A DNA stretch of 40,583 nt from an uncultured Oscillospiraceae bacterium (GTDB lineage: Bacteria > Bacillota > Clostridia > Oscillospirales > Oscillospiraceae): NCBI GenBank assembly GCA_944385405.1, contig CALWXB010000015.1:1-40583 (forward strand), written 5' to 3'. A model generated the notes under the pieces. That model worked only from the letters and a program-made list of their open reading frames with translations. It was not told where the DNA came from and ran no database searches. Of this stretch, positions 1 to 7,768 are shown piece after piece (the stretch's first letter is position 1; each line of letters begins with the position of its first letter). Position numbers and translations under genes: made by a program.

Positions 1-256
1 GCCAGGGGCACTCCGCCAGCTCCGCCGCCGCGGCGTCCATCATGATACGGGTCCGGGCGGCGTCGCTGTCTGCCTCCGGCACCGTCTCCCAGAAGGTCTG
101 CCCCTGGGCCGCACTGGTCCACAGCGCCAGCACCAGTCCCTCCACACCGCCCCGGCACAGCCGGTCCCGGTGAAGGCGCTCCAGCACATGGGTCTCCCCC
201 ATGAGCCGCCGGCGGGTGACATCATATAAAAGGTCCGAATGTCCGTCAAATACCAT
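1..256 (-). CDS. Membrane dipeptidase (peptidase family M19), N-terminal part
   Basis: Only the first 85 codons are present; the gene runs off the left edge. The protein opens MVFDGHSDLLYDVTRRR, which matches the start of the renal/membrane dipeptidase family M19, where the D-G-H-x-D segment supplies the first zinc ligands (His6 and Asp8 here). Family members are zinc enzymes that hydrolyse dipeptides, including D-amino-acid dipeptides. The ATG at 256 is preceded by a GGGAGCGG ribosome binding site. It lies 11 bases after the stop of the DUF819 gene, so the two are almost certainly cotranscribed and may form an uptake-and-hydrolysis pair; that link is inference. The remaining zinc ligands cannot be checked here. 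Confidence 0.8.
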   Translation of the reverse strand, partial: MVFDGHSDLLYDVTRRRLMGETHVLERLHRDRLCRGGVEGLVLALWTSAAQGQTFWETVPEADSDAARTRIMMDAAAAELAECPW

Positions 257-267
257 GTTCCGCTCCC

Positions 268-1509
268 TTACGCCCCCAGGATCCCTCCCACCAGGATGCC
301 CAGGTATGTACCGATCACATAGCCGAAGGTGCCCACCAGCATCACCGGCCCCACCAGGGCGCTCCAGCCCTGGGAGATGGCCATGCCCGCGGCGGTGGTG
401 GGACCGCCGATGTTGGCGTTGGAGGCCAGGATGATGTCCTCCAGATCGAAGTGCAGCAGCTTGCCGCCCACGAAGCAAAAGAGCATGTTCACCGCCACCA
501 TGATGGCCGTGAAGGCCAGCAGCAGCGGCGTCTCCGTCAGGATCTTGGCAACGGAGGCCGGCACACCGATGACGAACAGAAATAGGTAGATGAAGTAGGT
601 GCCCACCTCCTGCGCGCCGGAGAGCCGGGCCACCTGACGCTCGCCCCAAGTGGCGCAGGCCATAGCCACGGTGGTGATCCATACATATTCGCTGCCGAAG
701 AAGGTATGCAGCATGTGCAGCGCCACGCCGGTGTCCGGGATGGCCGCGCTGATGGCGGCGGCGATCCCCTTGCCCACGAACACCACCGCTGTGGAATACG
801 CCACGTCCATGGCGATGTCCTTCAGGGAGATGTCCTTGCGGCTCCAGTAGGCCGCCGCCTGGGTCCGGGCTCCCTGCAGGTCCCCGCTCTCCGCAACGGC
901 GTCGATGTGGGGGTGGGTGTAGTGGCGGCGGAAGAATTTCATCCCCGCAAACAGCAGCAGGGCGAAGAAATAAAGGGCCATCAGCAGATTGTCCGCCACG
1001 GTGGCGGCGCCGGCGATATCGCCCGCGTCAAACTCCGTGGTCAGCGCCGCGAAGTTCACGCCGCCGCCGATGTAGGACCCCGTCATCATAGCAGCCACCG
1101 CCTCCAGCTGCGGAATGTACGGATGCAGCAGGGCGTACGCCGCAAACGCCCCCGCCACCGTGCCCGCCGCGCCGATCAGGAAGATCACCATCATCCGTCC
1201 TGTCTCTCGCCAGATGCGCTTCATGTTGCACTGGAGCAGCAGCAGCGGGATGCCCAGCGGCACCGCGTAGCCCCAGATCACCTTGTCGTACAGCGTGCAG
1301 CTGGTGGGGATGATGCTGAGGTTGGACGCCGCCAGAGCAATGAGCAGCGCGATGATGGCGCCGGAAATCTTGGACGCCCAGACATACTTCTGTTCCAGCC
1401 AGATGGCGAAGGCCACCGACACCACCAGCAGCGTCAAAAGCGCCCAGGTATCGTCGGCGGCGATGAGGCTCTCCCGCCCCAAAATCTCCTGAAACCAGGA
1501 TGCAAACAT
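268..1509 (-). CDS. DUF819 family integral membrane protein
   Basis: 413 residues, almost entirely hydrophobic helices, with the conserved DUF819 (YjcL-like) pattern of paired glycine-rich segments: GSYIGGGVNFAAL near the middle and NANIGGPTTAAGMA near the C terminus. Two such related halves suggest an inverted-repeat secondary transporter fold, but no substrate is established for the family. The frame is open further upstream, but the ATG at 1509 (MFASWFQE) is chosen because it follows a GGAGGGAAC ribosome binding site. A SigA-type promoter lies about 50-80 bases upstream. The M19 dipeptidase starts 11 bases after its stop, so a role in handling peptides or amino acids is possible (inference). 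Confidence 0.85.
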   Translation of the reverse strand: MFASWFQEILGRESLIAADDTWALLTLLVVSVAFAIWLEQKYVWASKISGAIIALLIALAASNLSIIPTSCTLYDKVIWGYAVPLGIPLLLLQCNMKRIWRETGRMMVIFLIGAAGTVAGAFAAYALLHPYIPQLEAVAAMMTGSYIGGGVNFAALTTEFDAGDIAGAATVADNLLMALYFFALLLFAGMKFFRRHYTHPHIDAVAESGDLQGARTQAAAYWSRKDISLKDIAMDVAYSTAVVFVGKGIAAAISAAIPDTGVALHMLHTFFGSEYVWITTVAMACATWGERQVARLSGAQEVGTYFIYLFLFVIGVPASVAKILTETPLLLAFTAIMVAVNMLFCFVGGKLLHFDLEDIILASNANIGGPTTAAGMAISQGWSALVGPVMLVGTFGYVIGTYLGILVGGILGA

Positions 1510-1558
1510 ATACGTTCCCTCCCATTGCGCCCGCCGGAACGGCGGACGGATTGATTTC

Positions 1559-1587
1559 AGTATAGCCGCTTTCGCCCCTTCGCGCAA
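1559..1587 (-). promoter_or_regulatory. Promoter of the DUF819-dipeptidase operon
   Basis: On the minus strand a -35 element TTGCGC (1582-1587) and a -10 element TATACT (1559-1564) are separated by exactly 17 bases. The predicted transcript starts near 1552 and leads to the DUF819 start at 1509. It is divergent from the ylxM promoter. Confidence 0.6.
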
Positions 1588-1645
1588 GTCCGCCCGTATT
1601 TCCCGAATTTTTTTGCAGAAGCGGTGGTTTCTTTCATTTTTTCCC

Positions 1646-1674
1646 TTGACTTTTCTCACAAATTCCTGTAAACT
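1646..1674 (+). promoter_or_regulatory. Promoter of the ylxM-ffh operon
   Basis: TTGACT (1646-1651), a 17-base spacer and TAAACT (1669-1674) give a good SigA promoter with a start near 1681. The short leader holds a perfect 7-bp hairpin (1684-1690 with 1699-1705, loop of 8) ending just before the ylxM ribosome binding site AAAGGAG. It could tune translation of the first gene (inference). Confidence 0.7.
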
Positions 1675-1720
1675 ATTTCTCGTTGTAAAGGCTCACAGCT
1701 TTACAGAAAGGAGTGATCCC

Positions 1721-2086
1721 TTGAAAAATCAGACGTATCGCATGACCATGCTCTTCGATTTTTACGGAGAACTCCTGACAGACCGGCAGAAGGAATTCTT
1801 CGACCTCTACTACAACGAGGACCTGTCCCTGGCGGAGATCGCGGAAAACGCGGGCATCTCCCGGCAGGGCGTCCGGGACGTCATCGTCCGGGCGGAAGCC
1901 ACCATGCAGGAGGTGGAGGACAAGACCGGCATCATCCGGCGCTTTGAGGCCCAGCGTCCCCATCTGGACGCCATTGAGGCCGCCGCTGCCGAGATGAAGA
2001 CCATCAACTTCCGCCGCTACGAGGATCCCCGGCTGACGGAGCTGGCAGATCTCATCGGCGGCGAGATCGCCGCATTGAAGGAATAA
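1721..2086 (+). CDS. ylxM: YlxM/p13-like DNA-binding protein (UPF0122), SRP-associated
   Basis: 121 residues. The central region DLSLAEIAENAGISRQGV is a sigma-70 region 4-like helix-turn-helix, the hallmark of the YlxM/UPF0122 family. Members are encoded next to ffh, and the streptococcal homologue is reported to modulate signal recognition particle activity. The start is TTG at 1721, placed 5 bases after AAAGGAGTG; an ATG eight codons later (MTMLFDFYG) has no comparable ribosome binding site. The gene ends three bases before ffh, so the two are translationally coupled. A DNA target is not evident from the sequence. Confidence 0.88.
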   Translation: MKNQTYRMTMLFDFYGELLTDRQKEFFDLYYNEDLSLAEIAENAGISRQGVRDVIVRAEATMQEVEDKTGIIRRFEAQRPHLDAIEAAAAEMKTINFRRYEDPRLTELADLIGGEIAALKE

Positions 2087-2089
2087 GAC

Positions 2090-3445
2090 ATGGCATTTGA
2101 AGGACTCACCGAAAAACTCACCGCCACATTCAAGCGCCTGCGGGGCAAAGGCCGCCTGACGGAAAACGACGTCCGGGAGGCCATGCGGGAGGTCCGCCTG
2201 GCTTTGCTGGAAGCGGACGTGGGCTACAAGGTCGTCAAGGACTTTATCGCCACCGTCACAGAGCGGGCCATCGGTACCGACGTGCTGGACAGCCTCACCC
2301 CCGCCCAGCAGGTCATCAAGATCGTCAACGAGGAGCTGACGAACCTCATGGGCGGTGCCGGGGCCAAGCTCTCCATGGCCAACAGCGGTCCCACCATCGT
2401 GATGATGGTAGGTCTCCAGGGCGCCGGTAAGACCACCACCACCGCCAAGCTGGCGGGACTTATGCGCAGACAGTATCAGAAGCGGCCGCTGCTGGCCGCC
2501 TGTGACGTCTACCGCCCCGCTGCCATCGAGCAGCTGAAGGTGGTGGGCGCCCAGCTGGACCTGCCGGTTTTTGAGGAGGGCCAGGGCGATCCCGTGAAGA
2601 TCGCAGAGGACGCCATCCGCCACGCCAAGGACCACGGCAGCAGCATGGTCTTTCTGGATACCGCCGGCCGGCTCCATGTGGACGAGACGCTGATGGACGA
2701 GCTCAAGCGGATGAAGGCCGCCGTCCACCCCCACGAGATCTTGCTGGTGGTGGACGCCATGACCGGCCAAGATGCAGTGAACGCCGCCTCCGCTTTCGAT
2801 GAGGCGCTGGGCATCGACGGCGTGGTCCTTACCAAGCTGGACGGCGACGCCCGAGGCGGCGCAGCCCTCTCCATCCGGGCGGCCACCGGCAAGCCCATCA
2901 AGTTCGTGGGCACCGGCGAGAAGCTGGACATGATTGAGCCCTTCCACCCCGACCGTATGGCCTCCCGCATCCTGGGCATGGGCGACATGCTCTCCTTCAT
3001 TGAAAAGGCCCAGGCGGCCTACGATGAAAAGCAGGCGGCCAAGCTGGAGGAGAAGCTGAAGAAAAACAGCTTCACCCTGCAGGACTACTTCGACCAGCTC
3101 CAGCAGATCCGAAACATGGGGGATCTCAGTCAGCTGGCGGGCATGATGCCCGGCGGCCTGGGCAAGCAGCTCCAGGGCGCCACCATCGACGACAAGGCCC
3201 TGGCCCACACCGAGGCCATTATTCTCTCCATGACGCCCCAGGAACGGGAGAACCCCCAGATCCTGGCCGCCAGCCGCAAGCGGCGCATCGCCGCCGGCTG
3301 CGGACTCACTGTGGCGGATGTGAACCGGCTTTTGAAGCAGTTCGAGATGATGCAGCAGCTGACCAAACAGTTCAGCAAGGGGCGTCTCCCCCGCATGGGA
3401 CGGGGCCCCATGGGTGGTTTCGGCCGGAAGAAGCGGCTCAAATAA
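2090..3445 (+). CDS. ffh: Signal recognition particle GTPase Ffh (SRP54)
   Basis: 451 residues, the normal length. Ffh binds the SRP RNA and signal sequences of nascent membrane proteins and, with FtsY, delivers ribosomes to the translocon. The N domain is residues 1-90. The GTPase domain carries the P-loop GLQGAGKTTTT (108-118), DTAGR (190-194) and TKLDGD (248-253). From about 320 on lies the methionine-rich M domain (MMPGGLGK, MTPQERENPQI, FEMMQQL) with the RNA-binding stretch around SRKRRIAAG, ending in a basic tail. It directly follows ylxM and precedes rpsP by 66 bases, the usual Firmicute order. Confidence 0.98.
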   Translation: MAFEGLTEKLTATFKRLRGKGRLTENDVREAMREVRLALLEADVGYKVVKDFIATVTERAIGTDVLDSLTPAQQVIKIVNEELTNLMGGAGAKLSMANSGPTIVMMVGLQGAGKTTTTAKLAGLMRRQYQKRPLLAACDVYRPAAIEQLKVVGAQLDLPVFEEGQGDPVKIAEDAIRHAKDHGSSMVFLDTAGRLHVDETLMDELKRMKAAVHPHEILLVVDAMTGQDAVNAASAFDEALGIDGVVLTKLDGDARGGAALSIRAATGKPIKFVGTGEKLDMIEPFHPDRMASRILGMGDMLSFIEKAQAAYDEKQAAKLEEKLKKNSFTLQDYFDQLQQIRNMGDLSQLAGMMPGGLGKQLQGATIDDKALAHTEAIILSMTPQERENPQILAASRKRRIAAGCGLTVADVNRLLKQFEMMQQLTKQFSKGRLPRMGRGPMGGFGRKKRLK

Positions 3446-3511
3446 CGGTATATAAGTGCACAGCATTTATAGATAAATTTTATTTCAACACAAATCTGGA
3501 GGTACAACATC

Positions 3512-3751
3512 ATGGTCAAGATCAGACTGCGCCGCATGGGCGCCAAGAAGGCTCCTTTCTATCGCGTTGTGGTTGCCGATTCCCGCTTCCCCCGGGACGG
3601 CCGCTTCATCGAGGAGATCGGCACCTACAATCCCTGCGTCTCCCCCGCTGACATCAAGATCGACACGGAGCGCGCTCAGGCCTGGATCAAGTCCGGTGCC
3701 CAGCCCACCGACACCGTGCGGGCTCTGCTGAAAAAAGTGGAAGTCCTCTGA
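3512..3751 (+). CDS. rpsP: 30S ribosomal protein S16
   Basis: 79 residues, typical S16 size. It begins [20 protein letters not shown], a near-universal S16 signature, followed by [21 protein letters not shown]16 is an assembly protein of the 5' domain of 16S rRNA. The ribosome binding site is CTGGAGG. The 66-base AT-rich gap after ffh shows no clear terminator, so it is likely read through from the ylxM promoter. It is 14 bases ahead of khpA. Confidence 0.98.
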   Translation: MVKIRLRRMGAKKAPFYRVVVADSRFPRDGRFIEEIGTYNPCVSPADIKIDTERAQAWIKSGAQPTDTVRALLKKVEVL

Positions 3752-3765
3752 TCCGGAGGCGGATC

Positions 3766-3996
3766 ATGAAAGACTTGCTGCTCTATATCGCCAGAAACCT
3801 CGTGGACGACCCGGATGCCGTCACCGTGACGGAGATCCAGGGCGACCAGGAACTGACGTTGGAGCTGCGCGTCGCCCCCGACGACATGGGCAAGGTCATC
3901 GGCCGTCAGGGCCGCATCGCAAAGGAGATCCGGACGGTGATCCGCTCCTACGCCCAGCGCACCGGCGTCAAGGTTTCCGTGGACATTGTTGACTGA
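3766..3996 (+). CDS. khpA: KH-domain RNA-binding protein KhpA (YlqC)
   Basis: 76 residues consisting of one type II KH domain. The GKVIGRQGRIAKEIRT segment is the KH GxxG loop and flanking helices, the nucleic acid contact. KhpA forms homodimers or heterodimers with KhpB/EloR/Jag and binds many RNAs; in streptococci it influences cell elongation. The rpsP-khpA-rimM-trmD neighbourhood is classical. A strong terminator follows five bases after its stop, so khpA closes the first half of the operon. Confidence 0.95.
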   Translation: MKDLLLYIARNLVDDPDAVTVTEIQGDQELTLELRVAPDDMGKVIGRQGRIAKEIRTVIRSYAQRTGVKVSVDIVD

Positions 3997-4000
3997 AAAA

Positions 4001-4029
4001 GGGAGCGGTGCTGCGCACCGCTCCCTTTT
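4001..4029 (+). terminator. Intrinsic terminator between khpA and rimM
   Basis: A perfect 11-bp GC-rich stem (4001-4011 with 4015-4025, three-base loop) is followed by TTTT. It splits what is normally one operon; rimM-trmD need partial read-through or a promoter in 4030-4100, where I see no convincing -35/-10 pair. Confidence 0.85.
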
Positions 4030-4105
4030 CCCCCGCTTCCCCGCCCCCTGCCCCCGCAGGCAAATGGGGCTATCCTGTCTCTATCAACGAAAAGGAGCCT
4101 TTCCC

Positions 4106-4612
4106 ATGAAACTGGAAACCATCCAAGTGGGCCGCATCGTCAACGCCCACGGCATCCGGGGCGAGGTCCGGGTCCTGCCCCGGGACGGCGACCCGGCCTT
4201 CCTCACACAGTTCAAGACGTTCCTGCTGGACGGTCGGGCTGTGACCCCCACCGCTTGCCATGTCCACAAGAGCATGGTGCTGATGAAGCTTCCCGGTGTG
4301 GACGACATGAACGCCGCCCTGGCCCTGAAGGACCGCCCCCTCTTCATCCGCCGGGCCGATGCCCATCTGCCGGAGGGCACATACTTTGACGACGAGCTGC
4401 TGGGTCTGGAGGTCTTTGACGCGGACACCGGCGCGCTGCTGGGCGAACTGGTGCAGGTGGAACCCTACCCTGCCCACAAGGTCTACACGGTCCGGGGGCA
4501 GAAAGAGTATCTGATCCCCGCCGTGCCGGGAGCATTTATCCAATCCATCGACCAGGATGCCAACCGCATGGAGGTCCACGTCTGGGAGGGAATGGCCAGC
4601 GATGAACATTGA
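4106..4612 (+). CDS. rimM: 16S rRNA processing / ribosome maturation factor RimM
   Basis: 168 residues. RimM binds S19 and helps mature the head of the 30S subunit. The N-terminal RimM domain starts with the family signature QVGRIVNAHGIRGEVRV, and the C-terminal PRC-barrel includes YPAHKVYTVRGQKEYLIPAV. The start at 4106 (MKLETIQ) follows AAAAGGAGCC; the frame is open upstream only through the terminator region, which is not expected to be translated. The last 11 bases overlap trmD, implying translational coupling. Confidence 0.97.
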   Translation: MKLETIQVGRIVNAHGIRGEVRVLPRDGDPAFLTQFKTFLLDGRAVTPTACHVHKSMVLMKLPGVDDMNAALALKDRPLFIRRADAHLPEGTYFDDELLGLEVFDADTGALLGELVQVEPYPAHKVYTVRGQKEYLIPAVPGAFIQSIDQDANRMEVHVWEGMASDEH

Positions 4613-5384
4613 CATCCTCACCCTCTTCCCCGATGCGGTGACCGCCTACACCGGCATCAGCATCCTGGGCCGGGCCCAGGAGCGGGGCCACATCGCCATC
4701 CGCGCCCACCAGATCCGGGAATACACCACCAACAAGCAGATGCAGGTGGACGACTACCCCTACGGCGGCGGCCGGGGGGCCGTCATGCAGGCGGACCCTC
4801 TGTACCGATGCTGGGCGCATGTGGTGGAGACCCACGGCCCGGGCCGCACCATTTTCATGTCTCCCTGCGGCCGGACCTTCGATCAGTCCGTGGCACGGGA
4901 GCTGAAGGAGCGCTACGATCACCTGATTTTGGTCTGCGGCCACTACGAGGGCGTGGACCAGCGGTTCCTGGACGAGTGCGTGGACGAGGAGATCTCCATG
5001 GGGGATTTCGTCCTCACCGGCGGCGAGCTGCCGGCCATGGCGGTGGCAGATGCCGTGTGCCGCATGGTGCCCGGCGTGCTGCCGGACGCAGAGTGCTTTG
5101 AGGAGGAATCCCACTGGAACGGCCTTCTGGAGTATCCCCAGTACTCTCGCCCCGCCGTCTGGCATGACCGGGCCGTGCCGGAGATCCTGCTCTCCGGCGA
5201 CCACGGCAAGGTGGACGCCTGGCGGAAGAAGGAGAGCTATAAGCGCACCATGCGCCGCCGCCCGGACCTCTTCGCCCGGTTCGACGAGAGCCAGCTGACC
5301 ACCAAGGCCCAGCGGAAGATCCTCCAGCAGGCCAAGGAGGAACTGGCGCAGGAGATCGCCGAAACCGACGGATCTCAGATATAA
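4602..5384 (+). CDS. trmD: tRNA (guanine-N1-)-methyltransferase TrmD
   Basis: 260 residues. TrmD methylates G37 of tRNAs with SAM and prevents frameshifting. It is a SPOUT enzyme with a knotted SAM site, visible here as CGHYEGVDQRFLDECVDEEI followed by GDFVLTGGELP; the N terminus MNIDILTLFPDAV is typical. The start at 4602 overlaps the rimM stop. No rplS follows, although many Firmicutes place it next; the strand switches after the terminator. Confidence 0.98.
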   Translation: MNIDILTLFPDAVTAYTGISILGRAQERGHIAIRAHQIREYTTNKQMQVDDYPYGGGRGAVMQADPLYRCWAHVVETHGPGRTIFMSPCGRTFDQSVARELKERYDHLILVCGHYEGVDQRFLDECVDEEISMGDFVLTGGELPAMAVADAVCRMVPGVLPDAECFEEESHWNGLLEYPQYSRPAVWHDRAVPEILLSGDHGKVDAWRKKESYKRTMRRRPDLFARFDESQLTTKAQRKILQQAKEELAQEIAETDGSQI

Positions 5385-5388
5385 AAAA

Positions 5389-5417
5389 ACGGACAGCAAA
5401 TGCTGTCCGTTTTTTTA
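5389..5417. terminator. Bidirectional terminator between trmD and the EPS operon
   Basis: Inverted repeat with arms 5389-5398 and 5401-5410 (core cggacagc/gctgtccg with an AAAT loop), flanked by A7 on the left and T7 on the right. It serves trmD on plus. On minus it serves the end of the flippase gene, whose stop codon lies in the T tract. Confidence 0.9.
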
Positions 5418-6962
5418 TCCTCTCCGCAGCAGACGGGCTGCCAGATGTCTGAAATTGACCCACACATAGTGGAATGCCCGGGTACGGAAATAGCAGAGCA
5501 GGAAAAAGAGATTGCACACCACGCTGCACACGATCACCCGGATCGCAAAACCCGGGATCCCGTCCACACTCACCAGGGCAAGCGCCGCTTCCGTGACCTT
5601 CAGATTCACCAGCATCACTGCCGCATACAGGGCGGTCCGGAAATAGATCCGTACCGGAGACTGCTGGAAGCCCTTCCGGAATACGATATAGATGTCCGCC
5701 CAGGTGGTGGTCAGCAGTCTTGCCACCATGGTGGCAAGAAAAATACCGGCGATCCCGATCCACTTGGCAAAAATCACCGACAGCACCAGGTTCGCCGCAG
5801 CCCCTGCCAGCGGCATGAACCGCTTCTCCCACAGCAGATTCATCGTGGTACGGTAGGTGTAGGGCACAAACTGGATCCCGGCCACATAGTTGCGGATGGC
5901 CATGGAAAACACCACCACGGAACCAATGGCATACATGTCCCCCAGCCAGAGCTCCACCAGAGGGGTGGTCAGCAGGATCAGACCGATGGTCAGGAACCCG
6001 TACAGCCATGCGGTGATCAGCATCATGGCATCGAATATCTCCATCTGCTTTTTCCGGTCCGATACCGCGTTGAGATTCCCGATGCTGGCGGTAAAGCCGC
6101 TGATCATCTGCTTGATGAGTTGGTTGGCCGAATTTTCGATGAGCAGATAGTTGGAACAAAGCGCTACGCTGCGCACGTTGATCAGGGCTGAGATCAGGAT
6201 ATTGTCGATGGAATTCATCACGATATCGCTGATCCGATAGATCACCAGGGAGCGCACGTTGTTTACGATGACGGCGATCTCCTCCCGGCCCAGCTTCTTT
6301 TTGGGCTTTTCCCGAATGAATGGATACATCCGGTCCGCCTTCCGGGAGACGAACACATTGTTCAGGAAGGAGCAGAGGACCTGCATGAGCAGATAGAGGA
6401 TGAACTGATGGGTCAGGACCAGGAACAGGATCTGCAGCAGGATCTGCGCGAAATAAAAGATCTTGTAGTAGATGGTGACGATATAGTCCTTCTGATCTGC
6501 CGTGATGATGGACTTTTTATAGCAATAGCAGTACGTCAGCACGGCGTGGAGCAGGTACAGCAGATAGATGACCGTGAGATCCTCTCGGATGTGAGGCGGA
6601 TCCTTGATGATGATCCCCAGGAACGGGATCAGCGCCAGTCCCAGCACCGCGATCACCACCGCGATGACACGGTAAGCCTTCTTATAGAAGTCCATCAGCG
6701 CCGCCAGGGTATCAGTATCGTTGCAGGCCAGGGGCTTGTACATGCTGAATACGATGGCGCTGCCGATGCCCAGGTCCGTAAAGGACAGGAACATCAGGAT
6801 ATTGCTGAACAGATCGCTGATACCCAGATAGTCGATGCCCATGAGCTTGACAAAGATCGTCCGGGCGGCAAACTGGCACAGGATCGTCAGCAGATGCAGC
6901 GCCATGGCCCACCCCGCGTTCCGGGCGGCGTTAAAGGTCCTGGATTTTTCCTGTGCACTCAT
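5415..6962 (-). CDS. Wzx-type polysaccharide flippase (MOP superfamily)
   Basis: 515 residues with about 12-14 predicted membrane helices spread over the whole length. The N terminus (AARNAGWAMALHLLTILCQF and TIFVKLMGIDYLGISDLFSN) is the usual opening of polysaccharide export proteins of the MOP/MVF family. Such proteins flip undecaprenyl-diphosphate-linked repeat units across the membrane before Wzy polymerises them. It is the last gene of the EPS operon. Its start overlaps the acetyltransferase stop by four bases (ATGA), showing tight coupling. The substrate cannot be read from the sequence. Confidence 0.88.
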   Translation of the reverse strand: MSAQEKSRTFNAARNAGWAMALHLLTILCQFAARTIFVKLMGIDYLGISDLFSNILMFLSFTDLGIGSAIVFSMYKPLACNDTDTLAALMDFYKKAYRVIAVVIAVLGLALIPFLGIIIKDPPHIREDLTVIYLLYLLHAVLTYCYCYKKSIITADQKDYIVTIYYKIFYFAQILLQILFLVLTHQFILYLLMQVLCSFLNNVFVSRKADRMYPFIREKPKKKLGREEIAVIVNNVRSLVIYRISDIVMNSIDNILISALINVRSVALCSNYLLIENSANQLIKQMISGFTASIGNLNAVSDRKKQMEIFDAMMLITAWLYGFLTIGLILLTTPLVELWLGDMYAIGSVVVFSMAIRNYVAGIQFVPYTYRTTMNLLWEKRFMPLAGAAANLVLSVIFAKWIGIAGIFLATMVARLLTTTWADIYIVFRKGFQQSPVRIYFRTALYAAVMLVNLKVTEAALALVSVDGIPGFAIRVIVCSVVCNLFFLLCYFRTRAFHYVWVNFRHLAARLLRRG

Positions 6963-7690
6963 AGGGCCTTCTCTTCCCCGTTCAGGCCGCAGTCCTCCAG
7001 AAACGCCTCATAGCTGGGGTACACCGGCTCTGTTTCCAAAAAGCGCTCCAGTGACTTTTCAAAGCTCCCTTCCTTCTCCATCGTCTCTCGGTCTTTCTTT
7101 GACAAGCTTTCCTGCGTGTGCGGTTCAAAAAGCCAGAAAAACTCATAAAAGACCTCTTTGGGCGGCAATTGGCCCGTCCGTGCATAGTAAGCTCTGGCCA
7201 GCCCCTTTGCCTCCCGCACCTGAGCCTTCTGCCGCTTTTCATAATATTTCTCAATCGGCATGATGACCTCGCAGGGACTGCCTCCCGCCACACAGTTATC
7301 CGGGATGTCGTGCGTCACCAGGCTGTTGACGCTGATGATCACATTATTGCCAATGGTCACATTCTTCAAAATTGTGGTATTCACTCCCACGAAGACATTG
7401 TCCCCGATGGTCACCGGCCCGCAGGAGCCCAGTATATCACCGTATTTTTCTTTCAGTACACACCAGTCATATCCATGGGTCCAGATAGAAACGCCGCGGG
7501 CCAGCTTTACATTTTTCCCAATGGTGACCAGCCATGGCCGCGTGGTGTCCACAAAGGTTCTGGAAGGATCTATGATCCAAGTGTAGTCTCCGATCTGGAC
7601 ACCCAACTTGCGCATGTGACGGATATAGGCCTCTGAAGAGCTTTTTTCCTGCAGGATCAGCCGCTTCAGCCAGTTTTTGATCGTATGCAT
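6959..7690 (-). CDS. Hexapeptide-repeat acetyltransferase (LbetaH fold)
   Basis: 243 residues. Repeats of the left-handed beta-helix type run from about residue 55 to 150, for example VTIGKNVKLARGVSIWTHGYD and VTIGDNVFVGVNTTILKNVTI in sequence, closed by the typical VAGGSPCEVI. This resembles the maltose/virginiamycin-type acyltransferases that O-acetylate sugars with acetyl-CoA. The helical charged C-terminal third (about 155-243) is longer than in most family members and looks like a partner-binding tail. The ribosome binding site is AAAAGGAGG. It is likely to modify the EPS repeat unit (inference from position). Confidence 0.8.
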   Translation of the reverse strand: MHTIKNWLKRLILQEKSSSEAYIRHMRKLGVQIGDYTWIIDPSRTFVDTTRPWLVTIGKNVKLARGVSIWTHGYDWCVLKEKYGDILGSCGPVTIGDNVFVGVNTTILKNVTIGNNVIISVNSLVTHDIPDNCVAGGSPCEVIMPIEKYYEKRQKAQVREAKGLARAYYARTGQLPPKEVFYEFFWLFEPHTQESLSKKDRETMEKEGSFEKSLERFLETEPVYPSYEAFLEDCGLNGEEKAL

Positions 7691-7710
7691 GGGGAACCTC
7701 CTTTTGTGTA

Positions 7711-7742
7711 CCCTCCGGAAGGCCGGCAGGCACTCCGGAGGG
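7711..7742 (-). other. Intercistronic hairpin between wzy-like gene and acetyltransferase
   Basis: A perfect 9-bp inverted repeat (7711-7719 with 7734-7742, core ccctccgga/tccggaggg, loop 14) fills the 78-base gap. No T tract follows on the minus strand, so it is more likely an mRNA-stability or processing element than a terminator. Confidence 0.5.
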
Positions 7743-7768
7743 ATCGTTTCATCAGCACAGACAGAGAA

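Noticed and set aside
1673-3466. Long open frame of 597 codons on the minus strand opposite ylxM and ffh
   Set aside because: It is antisense to two certain genes, is rich in His/Gly/Leu/Val as expected from codon shadow in high-GC DNA, has no ribosome binding site and shows no domain.
4030-4105. Possible promoter for rimM (tatcct near 4070)
   Set aside because: There is no -35 at a proper distance and only a weak -10; not enough to call.
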